A stretch of DNA of 64,000 nucleotides from Mucilaginibacter empetricola. Its GTDB lineage: Bacteria; Bacteroidota; Bacteroidia; Sphingobacteriales; Sphingobacteriaceae. Positions 53,323-60,412 of the stretch are shown one piece after another. Where the stretch lies: NCBI RefSeq assembly GCF_024808665.1, contig NZ_JANUBZ010000010.1, positions 124,001 through 188,000 of the forward strand, in the 5' to 3' direction. The translations under genes were made by a program, and so were the position numbers. The notes under the pieces are model-generated. The model saw nothing but the letters and a program-made list of their open reading frames with translations. It had not been told where the DNA came from and did not search any database. Each line of letters starts with the position of its first letter. Positions within the stretch are counted from its first letter, which is position 1.

Positions 53323-53691
53323 TTACTGTGCTCTTTTTAGGGTTGAATGCATTTTCATGCCTTGGTAATCAATATCAAGCCCAATGGTATCGGCTCCTGT
53401 GTAGTATTTACCGCTATGTTTAATGTCGGTACCATTTACAGATACATTAAAGCTAAAATCAGTGCCGTTGGTCTTTCCGTCAGTAATGGCTACGTCGCCT
53501 TGTGGCGATGATGCAATGCCGGTTAATTTGCCACTATCAGCCTTAAGTGTGTAGCTAAGGGGAAATTCATTGCCATCGGGTGTTTTAACCGAGCCCGTCC
53601 ATTTGCCCGATAGGTCTGCTATTATTGCGGCTGCAAAGCAAACCACAAAGCAGCAAAGTAATGCTGTTGTTGTAAAAAAGGTTTTTTTCAT
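53323..53691 (-). CDS. Small secreted protein, paralogue 3 of 4
   Basis: 122 residues with signal peptide (about 1-22, MKKTFFTTTALLCCFVVCFA). Body: GKWTGSVKTPDGNEFPLSY, LKADSGKLTGIASSPQGDVA, TDGKTNGTDFSFNVSVNG, HSGKYYTGADTIGLDIDYQ and the end HSTLKRAQ. Clear paralogue of its neighbours, separated from them by about 130 bases on each side, each gap with a terminator. The separate terminators imply independent transcription, so expression may differ among copies. Function unknown. Confidence 0.75.
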   Translation of the reverse strand: MKKTFFTTTALLCCFVVCFAAAIIADLSGKWTGSVKTPDGNEFPLSYTLKADSGKLTGIASSPQGDVAITDGKTNGTDFSFNVSVNGTDIKHSGKYYTGADTIGLDIDYQGMKMHSTLKRAQ

Positions 53692-53771
53692 GATTCGAAG
53701 TCTTTAGTGTAACCATAAGATCAATTATAAGTTTAAGTGTTACAATTAGTTGGCTGTAATTTTCAAAAAAA

Positions 53772-53796
53772 ATGCCCCGCAAATTTTGCAGGGCAT
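53772..53796 (-). terminator. Terminator of paralogue 2
   Basis: ATGCCCCGCAAA pairs with TTTGCAGGGCAT with one mismatch; eight T on the minus strand follow. 25 bases past the stop at 53822. Confidence 0.88.
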
Positions 53797-53821
53797 CAGT
53801 ATCCTTTTTTAAGAAGGGAGG

Positions 53822-54181
53822 TTATTTATCTGCTCTTTTTATAGTGAAATGTGTTTTCTGACCACCGAAGTCAATATCCATACCGCATGAATCTGTGTAG
53901 AATTTACCGGTGTGCGGATACTCGGTGCCACCAACATTAACGCTAAACGAAAAATCGGTACCGTTAATTTTGCCGTTATCAATAGGCACTGATCCTTGTG
54001 GCGAATCTGCTGTTCCGGTAAGGGTATTGCCGTCGGCTTTAAAATTATAGGCAACGCTAATTTGTTGTCCATCTGGAGTGGTGATAATACCTGTCCATTT
54101 TCCGGTTAAATCTGCTATTATGGCAAGGCAAAGCACAAAGCAACATAACAGCGCAGTAGTAGTTAAAAATTTCTTTTTCAT
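53822..54181 (-). CDS. Small secreted protein, paralogue 2 of 4
   Basis: 119 residues from the ATG at 54181, which starts a signal peptide like those of its neighbours (MKKKFLTTTALLCCFVLCLA); the frame runs back to 54241 but those codons would be unrelated to the paralogues. Body: GKWTGIITTPDGQQISVAYN, FKADGNTLTGTADSPQGSVP, NGKINGTDFSFSVNVGGTE, HTGKFYTDSCGMDIDFGG and the end HFTIKRADK. It keeps all family blocks and adds one Cys in TDSCGMD. Function unknown. Confidence 0.75.
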   Translation of the reverse strand: MKKKFLTTTALLCCFVLCLAIIADLTGKWTGIITTPDGQQISVAYNFKADGNTLTGTADSPQGSVPIDNGKINGTDFSFSVNVGGTEYPHTGKFYTDSCGMDIDFGGQKTHFTIKRADK

Positions 54182-54339
54182 TTTTTTTAGTTTTTTATAA
54201 GATGCCGTTTTAATGGCAATGGTTACGTTAAAGCTAAACAAGTTATTGAGATATTAAAAATACCCGCATTAAAAAGGTGTAAAAAGTAATCCCGGTATTT
54301 AATAACCAGGGACAATACAGCAAATTGGGCTCCCTGTGC

Positions 54340-54699
54340 TTAGGGATTCGCTCTTTTTAACGTAGCATGCGATCTTGCATCACCCAAGCTAATATCAACA
54401 CCTACCGAGTCGCCATAAAACTTGCCGCTATGGTCAATTTCCATGTTGTTAACAATTACGTTAAAGGTAAAAGTATCGCCGGTTATTTTGCCGTCGTTTA
54501 TGGGCATGTCACCTTTTGGCGTTTTGGCGGTACCGGTTAATTGGCCACCGTCAATTTTGAAATTATACATCAGCGGATATTCATCGCCGCCATCGGTTTT
54601 AAGCAAACCTGTCCATTTGCCGTTTAAATTTTCAATAGCCGCAAAGCCTGCAAAAAAGCAAAATAACAGCAGGGCGGTTGTAATTAACTTTTTGTTCAT
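54340..54699 (-). CDS. Small secreted protein, paralogue 1 of 4
   Basis: 119 residues from the ATG at 54699 (MNKKLITTALLLFCFFAGFAA), preferred over 54714 because it matches the paralogues' start. Body: GKWTGLLKTDGGDEYPLMYN, FKIDGGQLTGTAKTPKGDMP, NDGKITGDTFTFNVIVNN, HSGKFYGDSVGVDISLG and the end HATLKRANP. First of the four in transcription order and divergent from the GH28-like gene, with 146 bases between. A weak stem (CCCGGTATTTAATAACCAGGG) lies past its stop near 54292-54312. Confidence 0.75.
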   Translation of the reverse strand: MNKKLITTALLLFCFFAGFAAIENLNGKWTGLLKTDGGDEYPLMYNFKIDGGQLTGTAKTPKGDMPINDGKITGDTFTFNVIVNNMEIDHSGKFYGDSVGVDISLGDARSHATLKRANP

Positions 54700-54845
54700 A
54701 ACGTTGTTTTTCAATCATTAAATGTAGAATAGGTATTAAATTAAATCATGAACAGTGTGTTAAGTTTGTGATGTATATGGGCCATGTCTTATTAACTTTT
54801 TAACATAAGCCGGGTTTTTAACAACGTACTAATCAATAAATCGTT

Positions 54846-56423
54846 ATGAACTTATTTTCTCGTTTAACAGTTGTGTTATGTTGTTTGTTTATTTTTTCAT
54901 CATCGTTTGCCCAAACTTTTAATATTAAGGACTATGGCGCCCTTAGCGATGGCAAAACGGTGAACACCGCAGCCATTCAAAAAGCAATTGATGCCTGCTA
55001 TCAAAACGGCGGCGGCAGGGTTTATGTGCCGGCGGGTGTATTTATAACGGGCACATTTCATTTAAAAAGCAATATGGATCTGTATCTTGAAAACGGAGCA
55101 GTTTTATTCGGCAGCCCTAACCTGCAGGATTACGAAAGCTACACCAAGCCTGATTACGGCTTGAATTATTACGGCATATTATATACCGTTGATGCAGAAA
55201 ATGTATCCATCAGCGGAGCCGGTACTATTGATGGAAATAATAAGGTGTTTTTTGATTTCGATAAAGCGAAAAAGATTGATGCCAATGGCACCCGTTTTAC
55301 CCGCCAAAAAGAAAATTACCGCCATGTAGAAAGTGGTATTGGCGATGGACCCGTGGTACCGAAGGATCGCCCCCGTCAAATGGTTATATTTTCGGATTGT
55401 AAACATGTACAGTTAAGAGATATTTCATTATTGAACTCGCCTTTCTGGACACTGCATTTTGCCGATTGTGATGATGTTAGCGTTACCGGAATACGCTTGT
55501 GGAGTGGTATTTTAGTGCCTAACGCTGATGGTATTGACGTTACCAGTTGTTCTAACGTAGTTATTGCCAATTGCGACATCCGATCAGGTGATGATGCGTT
55601 GGTGTTTGTAGGCTACGATCATCATTTCGAGATACCTGGTTTTAAAGGGTTAAGGCATCTGTCAGAAAATATAACCGTTACCAACTGTAACCTGCAATCT
55701 TATTCGAGCGGTATCCGCATTGGTTTCCTGGATCAGAATACGGTTAGGAATGTACATATAAGCCATTGTAACATCACTAATTCCAGCCGGGGTATAGGCA
55801 TATTTTTAAGAGATCAGGGATCATTAGAAAATATCACATTTAGCGATATTACTATTGAAACTCATCTGCATACCGGTGACTGGTGGGGCAATGGTGAGCC
55901 GATACATATTTCGGCAGTACGCGGAAAGGAGAATGTTAAAATGGGCGTTATTAAAAATGTAGAATTTAACAACATTACCTGCATTGGCGAAAACGGCATC
56001 CTGCTATATGGATCTGATGAGAGCGCCATACAGGACGTGCGCTTTAATCATGTTTCTATGGAGCTTGTAAATAGTAAATTGAATGGCGTAATGGGTGGTA
56101 ATATTGATTTAAGGGGATGTTTGTATGAAAAGGAGCAATTGTTTGAAAGTAATATTCCCGGCCTGCTTGCGCATTACGTAAACGGATTGACCCTTAATGA
56201 TTTTAAGCTTACCTGGGATAATACTATCGATCAGCCTTATTTTACTAACGGCATTGAGGTGAACAATTTTAAGGATTTAAAAATTGTTGATTTTAAAGGA
56301 ACATCATCCCCCTCAAATAAAAACTTACCTGTTATTTTGCTAAAAGACGGCAGCGGCGCAGTTATTGGCAGCAATGCTAGCATCAGCAAACAAAATGTTG
56401 ATGGCTTTGAAAAGATAAAGTAA
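54846..56423 (+). CDS. GH28-like pectin-degrading-type glycoside hydrolase
   Basis: 525 residues with signal peptide to FAQ (23). The pectate-lyase/polygalacturonase start FNIKDYGALSDGKTVNTAAIQKAIDAC and the parallel beta-helix follow. Acidic residues of GH28 are present: Asp228 in NADGID and Asp249-Asp250 in SGDDALVF, and Arg315 in SSRGIGIF. The usual GHG His block, expected near 287-289, reads SSG (YSSGIRIG). So the active site is altered; it may act on a different uronic-acid or rhamnose-linked substrate, or use another residue. Secreted, monocistronic. Divergent from the small-protein array. Confidence 0.88.
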   Translation: MNLFSRLTVVLCCLFIFSSSFAQTFNIKDYGALSDGKTVNTAAIQKAIDACYQNGGGRVYVPAGVFITGTFHLKSNMDLYLENGAVLFGSPNLQDYESYTKPDYGLNYYGILYTVDAENVSISGAGTIDGNNKVFFDFDKAKKIDANGTRFTRQKENYRHVESGIGDGPVVPKDRPRQMVIFSDCKHVQLRDISLLNSPFWTLHFADCDDVSVTGIRLWSGILVPNADGIDVTSCSNVVIANCDIRSGDDALVFVGYDHHFEIPGFKGLRHLSENITVTNCNLQSYSSGIRIGFLDQNTVRNVHISHCNITNSSRGIGIFLRDQGSLENITFSDITIETHLHTGDWWGNGEPIHISAVRGKENVKMGVIKNVEFNNITCIGENGILLYGSDESAIQDVRFNHVSMELVNSKLNGVMGGNIDLRGCLYEKEQLFESNIPGLLAHYVNGLTLNDFKLTWDNTIDQPYFTNGIEVNNFKDLKIVDFKGTSSPSNKNLPVILLKDGSGAVIGSNASISKQNVDGFEKIK

Positions 56424-56427
56424 GCTA

Positions 56428-56643
56428 TCAGTATTCCAATTCGCGGCAATTAAAGCCTGCTGTATGCAACAGGCTTTCAATAAAACGCGGAGAAATATTA
56501 TCGGCCACAATCCTTAAAATATTATCACAATCTTCCAGGTCAAAATTCCACTGACTTATTGCCGGAACTGATTTGAATAACGGCTTTACTGCATTAACCT
56601 CTTCGGGTTTTTCAACACTGGTTGTAAATATTAGTATATCCAT
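56428..56643 (-). CDS. Small HMA-like fold protein, no CxxC
   Basis: 71 residues from the ATG at 56643 (MDILIFTTSVEKPEEVNAVK); a longer frame from 56682 adds 13 residues from a charged repeat-edge region. The order beta (DILIFTTSV), helix (EVNAVKPLFKSV), beta (SQWNFDLEDCDNILRI), beta/helix (PRFIESLLHTAGFNC) is that of heavy-metal-associated-like ferredoxin folds, but the metal-binding CxxC in the first loop is absent. Two Cys (in EDCDN and FNCRE) are elsewhere. Function unknown; I recall similar small proteins in Bacteroidota. Confidence 0.6.
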   Translation of the reverse strand: MDILIFTTSVEKPEEVNAVKPLFKSVPAISQWNFDLEDCDNILRIVADNISPRFIESLLHTAGFNCRELEY

Positions 56644-56675
56644 TGTTTTAAGTTTTAAATCGATTTGTTGTGATT

Positions 56676-56755
56676 TAGTCAAAAGTCTTAAGTCTATAGT
56701 CAGGAGTCGGCAACTTTCGCCTTCATACTCCGGACTACAGACTTAGGACTCAATA
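56676..56755. repeat. Inverted pair of AGTC-type heptamer arrays
   Basis: The left arm (about 56685-56712) reads AGTCTTA, AGTCTAT, AGTCAGG, AGTCGG; the right arm (about 56727-56755) reads ACTCCGG, ACTACAG, ACTTAGG, ACTCAAT. The right arm is roughly the reverse complement of the left, so a hairpin about 30 bp long with about 14 loop bases is possible. Same 7-bp period as the TTCAT-type arrays but a different word. It lies just past the stop of the ECF operon (56757). Confidence 0.7.
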
Positions 56756-56756
56756 C

Positions 56757-57164
56757 TTATTCAGCTGCTTTTCCTGTTTCGGGAGTTGTAAAGTCATCCC
56801 ATTTGTTAAAATGGGGATGGTTTTCGCCTCTCCAACGACCGCGGCCGCCACATCTTTGCTCCCATTTTTCTTTGAATTTTTCTTTCTCTTCGGGGCTCAT
56901 ATTTTTAAAACGTTCTTCCATTTTATGACGCATCCATGGTGCACCACCGCCGCCGCCAAACCGGTGGTGGCCTTTTCCAAACCCGAACAGTATTTTACAT
57001 AGTATAAAAATACCCAGGGCCTGCCAAAAAGTGATGGTGCCTACATGTAAAATGCCGGGTAGTAAGTAGTTCCACAAATTCATCACCACAAAGCCAATCA
57101 AGGCAGCAAATGCTACTACAGCAAAGGGGATAAAAAATAATTTCTTTCTATTAAAGGGTCTCAT
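56757..57164 (-). CDS. Small membrane protein of ECF sigma operon
   Basis: 135 residues. Two N-terminal transmembrane helices (about 9-32 and 39-58), a Gly/His stretch (GFGKGHHRFGGGGG), then MRHKMEERFKNMSPEEKEKFKEKWEQRC, a charged helical tail, and a C-terminal TPETGK. The gene follows the sigma-factor gene by 11 bases in the same direction. I recall this kind of 2-TM protein with a MSPEE(K/R)xKFKxKWEQ segment beside ECF sigma factors in Bacteroidota, where it could be the anti-sigma factor or a feedback regulator. No periplasmic domain is visible. Confidence 0.75.
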   Translation of the reverse strand: MRPFNRKKLFFIPFAVVAFAALIGFVVMNLWNYLLPGILHVGTITFWQALGIFILCKILFGFGKGHHRFGGGGGAPWMRHKMEERFKNMSPEEKEKFKEKWEQRCGGRGRWRGENHPHFNKWDDFTTPETGKAAE

Positions 57165-57175
57165 TTTCTTAATTT

Positions 57176-57748
57176 TTAATATTCTGTAATTTCTTCATAC
57201 AATTGTTTCAGCCTTTTGCGCAGGTGAAGCACAGCATACCGTTTACGCGATACCAGTGTCTGCACTTTTTCGCCCGTACGATCTGCTATTTCGGCAAAGG
57301 AGATATCATCCAGTTCGTGCCATATAAAAACCTGCCGCTGCTCTTCGGGCAATTCATCCAGCGCAAAAAATAATTGTTCCCAAAAAAGATTACGCAGGTA
57401 TTCTGTTTCCGGTGTTTTGGCTTCCGTCATCAGGATGGCTTTAAAGTCTGTTGCTTCATCCTCATCATCGGTGTCGGGCAGCATATCATCCAATAAAGTT
57501 TCGGTATGCTTTTTATGTTTATCCAGTATTTTGTTGCGGGCCACACGGTAAAGCCATGCGCCGGTTTGCTCAATAGGTTCTGAATTTATTACCGAACTAA
57601 ACTGGTACCAAACATCCTGCAGAATGTCTTCGGCATCGGCATCGTTATTTACCCTGCGCCTTATAAAGCCCAACAAATTTTTACCATACGCCGAAATAGC
57701 ATGTATGATAGTGTTGTTTTTTTCTTCGGGCATTACGGCTGTTATCAA
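57176..57748 (-). CDS. ECF-type RNA polymerase sigma factor
   Basis: 190 residues (the start may instead be Met6 at 57733). Region 2 at about 25-95 has LLGFIRRRVNNDADAEDILQDVWYQF and GAWLYRVARNKILDKHKKH; region 4 at about 130-180 has LDELPEEQRQVFIWHELDDI, SFAEIADRTGEKVQTLVSR and RKRYAVLHLRKRL. The stretch between holds an acidic insert (LPDTDDEDEATDFKA). Group IV sigma factor controlling an unknown regulon. The 135-residue membrane protein follows after 11 bases and probably regulates it. Confidence 0.93.
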   Translation of the reverse strand: MITAVMPEEKNNTIIHAISAYGKNLLGFIRRRVNNDADAEDILQDVWYQFSSVINSEPIEQTGAWLYRVARNKILDKHKKHTETLLDDMLPDTDDEDEATDFKAILMTEAKTPETEYLRNLFWEQLFFALDELPEEQRQVFIWHELDDISFAEIADRTGEKVQTLVSRKRYAVLHLRKRLKQLYEEITEY

Positions 57749-57881
57749 TGTATTATTGTTTATAAAGATAGAGACGATTGCGAAATCAAAACATTTTATT
57801 TTATTTGAAAAAAGTTCAAATGATTGGCCGTTAATAATAATTCATTGATCTTTGATGTTAATCCAATACGCTAATCAGCTA

Positions 57882-57909
57882 TTAACCATGAGCCATCCAC
57901 TGTGAACCA
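57882..57909. repeat. Short heptamer repeat before membrane-protein gene
   Basis: TTAACCATGAGCCATCCACTGTGAACC reads as four 7-bp units related to CCATGAA. It overlaps the GTG start of the next gene, so that start codon may be supplied by the repeat. Confidence 0.5.
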
Positions 57910-58834
57910 AAGCTTAAACCGCATTAACTACTATAACATATTGGCAATGCTTGCCGCCTCGTGCCTGGCGGTTATCATCCCGTTTGAACTGTTTCTATTG
58001 TCGTACGCTATACTTGGCCCGGCGCATTATCTTACCGAAATTTCGTGGCTTAATGGCCGGCATTTTTTTACCCTTAAAAAGTACGATTTCCTGCTTATTG
58101 CTGCCGTTGTTGTTATAACCGTGTTGTTTAAACTGCCTAATGCAAATCTTATTTTTTACACATTTGGGCTGTCGTTCATTTTGCTGGTTGTAAAAGGACC
58201 CGTTAATAGGTTGCTGGCTTTTATTCTACTTATTGCTGCCGGATATTTTTTACTTACCCACAATATTTTTCGCACTATTTTCGGTATGTATATTCCAACA
58301 CTTATCCATGTATATATTTTTACCGGTGCTTTTATGTTACTGGGGGCGCTTAAGGACAAAATTGTTTCGGGCTACATAGCTTTTTTTGTTTTTTTACTTT
58401 GCCCGGTATTGCTTTGTCTGCTATTTACCGGATACCACACGGGGCCAACCGCCTGGGCCATTAGTAACTACGGCGACTTTGGAAGACTTAACAGTACTAC
58501 GCTGTGCAACCCTTCGCTTAATGTTTATACCAACAATGCCAGCATAATTTTAACCCGATTAATTGCCTTTGCCTACACCTATCACTATCTCAATTGGTTC
58601 AGCAAAACACGGGTGATCAACTGGCATCGAATTTCCATTACACGAGCTGCGATTATTGGCTTAGTATGGGCTGCATCGATAGCGTTGTATTTTTACAATT
58701 ACCGCTTGGGCATAAAATGGCTGTTTATATTAAGCCTGGGCCATGTAATTTTAGAATTCCCCCTAAATCATCGCAGTTTTATAGGAATTGGACGACAGCT
58801 GAAGAGTAAAGTCAATAGTTCATTTGTTCAATAG
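57902..58834 (+). CDS. Polytopic membrane protein with conserved-looking His residues
   Basis: 310 residues from a GTG at 57902, or 295 from the ATG at 57947 (MLAASCLAVIIPFELFLLSY). About eight transmembrane helices. His residues stand in AILGPAHYLTEISWL near 38-53, PTLIHVYIF, FTGYHTG, YTYHYLNWFSKTRVINWH and LGHVILEFPLNHRS. This pattern of membrane His recalls Brp/Blh-type carotenoid dioxygenases or membrane oxidoreductases, but the match is not secure and no catalytic claim is made. Monocistronic; flanked by heptamer repeats on both sides. Confidence 0.6.
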   Translation: MNQSLNRINYYNILAMLAASCLAVIIPFELFLLSYAILGPAHYLTEISWLNGRHFFTLKKYDFLLIAAVVVITVLFKLPNANLIFYTFGLSFILLVVKGPVNRLLAFILLIAAGYFLLTHNIFRTIFGMYIPTLIHVYIFTGAFMLLGALKDKIVSGYIAFFVFLLCPVLLCLLFTGYHTGPTAWAISNYGDFGRLNSTTLCNPSLNVYTNNASIILTRLIAFAYTYHYLNWFSKTRVINWHRISITRAAIIGLVWAASIALYFYNYRLGIKWLFILSLGHVILEFPLNHRSFIGIGRQLKSKVNSSFVQ

Positions 58835-58974
58835 TTCATTGGTGTCTTTTGTTAATTGGTGTTTGACGTGTTCTGCATTTATTATTAATTTCAACCTGAG
58901 TAATTACGTCAAAGCAGTAAATAGCCGATTGCTAATACCAATGGACTAATAAGCTAATGAACCCATAAACTAAA
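58810..58974. repeat. Two heptamer-type arrays flanking a short gap
   Basis: The first (58810-58842) contains AGTCAAT, AGTTCAT and TTGTTCAATAGTTCATTGG; the second (about 58931-58974) contains CTAATAC, CAATGGA, CTAATAA, GCTAATG, AACCCAT. Orientation is opposite (TTCA words, then TGAA words), as in the other paired arrays. The first overlaps the 3' end of the preceding gene and the second ends at the TfoX-like start. Confidence 0.5.
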
Positions 58975-58975
58975 T

Positions 58976-59314
58976 ATGGCTTACAATACCAAACTTGCCG
59001 ACAGAATAAGAGAAGCCCTTATGCACTTGCCTGTAGTGACAGAAAAGGAGATGTTTAGAGGTATATGTTTTATGGTTGACGATAAAATGTGTATTTGTGT
59101 AAGCGGTGATGAGATGCTGTGCCGCTTAGGTGCCGATGCAGCTGAAGATGCTTTAGAGAATAACTTTGTAAGGCAAATGATTACGCGAGGCAAGCCTATG
59201 AAAGATTATGTTTATGTTGGCGAAGAGGCCTATCTGAATAAAAAAGATTTTGACCGGTGGATACAGCTATGCCTGGATTTTAATCCGCTGGCTAAAGCTT
59301 CTAAAAAGAGGTAA
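58976..59314 (+). CDS. TfoX N-terminal-domain protein
   Basis: 112 residues. ADRIREALMHLPVVTEKEMFRGICFMVDDKMCICVSGDEMLCRLGAD fits the TfoX_N domain, ending with a helical tail (EEAYLNKKDFDRWIQLCLDFNP). TfoX N-terminal proteins are competence-linked regulators in Gammaproteobacteria, but stand-alone copies in Bacteroidota are of unknown role. Contains five Cys in the first 75 residues. Cytosolic, no signal. It is preceded by a heptamer-like repeat and is probably monocistronic. Confidence 0.85.
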   Translation: MAYNTKLADRIREALMHLPVVTEKEMFRGICFMVDDKMCICVSGDEMLCRLGADAAEDALENNFVRQMITRGKPMKDYVYVGEEAYLNKKDFDRWIQLCLDFNPLAKASKKR

Positions 59315-59415
59315 GTGATGGGAGATTAGAGTTTAGTTGGCGTTGTAAAATTATCTATTTTTATTGCGATGGTCGATGCTTAAACTTGTTTCCTCAATTT
59401 GAAATCAATAATAGT

Positions 59416-59874
59416 ATGAAAGTGATTTTTAATGTTTCAGCAAAATACATCGTTTTGTTGTTTTGCTTGTTTTTTATGGTGACTAAGGCTCAGGCGCAGG
59501 TTGCTGATACCAGTGCAGCCGCAAAAGAAATTATACAAACCATGAACAGCTCGACTGATGAATGGAACAAGGGCCACCTGGATGCTTTTATGAATATGTA
59601 TGACCCTTCAGCAACTATGATGATGCCTACTGGGCCGGTAGCAATACAATTAATAAGAGCGCTTTATCAAAATAAATATTTTAATGGCGGTATGCCCAAA
59701 CAAAACCTGCGTTATTCTGATATGCAAGTGCGCTTTTTGGGAGATAATTATGCGCTTTTAACAGGCGCTTTTACTTTGTATGGCAATAACTTGCCTGATC
59801 GATCGGGTAGGTACTCACTGGTGATGGTGCATGGCAAAAACGGATGGAAAATACTGCACGATCATTCGGGGTAG
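59416..59874 (+). CDS. SnoaL-like/DUF4440 NTF2-fold protein, secreted
   Basis: 152 residues from the ATG at 59416, which starts a signal peptide (MKVIFNVSAKYIVLLFCLFF to AQAQ); a TTG-initiated extension from 59386 is less likely. The mature part is a SnoaL-like cone: IIQTMNSSTDEWNKGHLDAFMNMYDPSATMMMP, then NLRYSDMQVRFLGDNYALLTGAFTLYG and SLVMVHGKNGWKILHDHSG. DUF4440-type domains often bind or turn over small molecules, and no catalytic claim is possible. Monocistronic and convergent with the next gene, with only 6 bases between stops. Confidence 0.85.
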   Translation: MKVIFNVSAKYIVLLFCLFFMVTKAQAQVADTSAAAKEIIQTMNSSTDEWNKGHLDAFMNMYDPSATMMMPTGPVAIQLIRALYQNKYFNGGMPKQNLRYSDMQVRFLGDNYALLTGAFTLYGNNLPDRSGRYSLVMVHGKNGWKILHDHSG

Positions 59875-59880
59875 TTTATG

Positions 59881-60369
59881 TTAATCCAGACCCAGAAATT
59901 CTTTCTGTTTTATTTCAATCATTCCTGATGTTTGATCGCGGCGAAGGAAGACGCTTACGTGAAAAAAATCACTGTCGTACAAATAAATATTATTGCTGGG
60001 ATCAACCCCGCGAAACTTAAGATCGAGGCCATACCTTTTTATTTGCCCAACCATATTAATAACATCCTGCGGATTAGTTGACTTGTAAATAACCGTGCGC
60101 AGCATAGTACCATTATTTAACCTGCTAAAAGTGCCTACATTTATTTGCTCAACATTAGCTTTTACGCCAATACTTTTAAAATATTCAATTTCCTGCCCGT
60201 TAATTTGGGTGGTATAATCCTGCCTGAAAGCGTTGCCCTGCATTAAATTATCAAACACCTCTCTGTTACTAAGAGCCGTAAAGTTTACCAGTTCGCCAAA
60301 CCGTATGCTTTGTGCATAAACGCCTGCGCTGCAAATAAATAGAACAGAAAGAAGTAGCAATTTTTTCAT
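59881..60369 (-). CDS. Secreted protein of unknown function
   Basis: 162 residues with a signal peptide (MKKLLLLSVLFICSAGVYAQ, cleavage after AQ). The mature part of about 142 residues reads SIRFGELVNFTALSNREVFDNL, then GQEIEYFKSIGVKANVEQINVG and MLRTVIYKSTNPQDVINMVGQIKRYGLDLKFRGVD with a beta-rich, mixed composition, and ends in EIKQKEFLGLD. No family recognised, and no Cys, transmembrane segment or catalytic motif in the mature part. The upstream neighbour on the strand is the penicillin-acylase-type gene, 43 bases away, so the two may be one unit. Confidence 0.65.
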   Translation of the reverse strand: MKKLLLLSVLFICSAGVYAQSIRFGELVNFTALSNREVFDNLMQGNAFRQDYTTQINGQEIEYFKSIGVKANVEQINVGTFSRLNNGTMLRTVIYKSTNPQDVINMVGQIKRYGLDLKFRGVDPSNNIYLYDSDFFHVSVFLRRDQTSGMIEIKQKEFLGLD

Positions 60370-60412
60370 TGTGGTTGTTTGTTGTTCAAATATACTTGTT
60401 TTAATATTTTAC

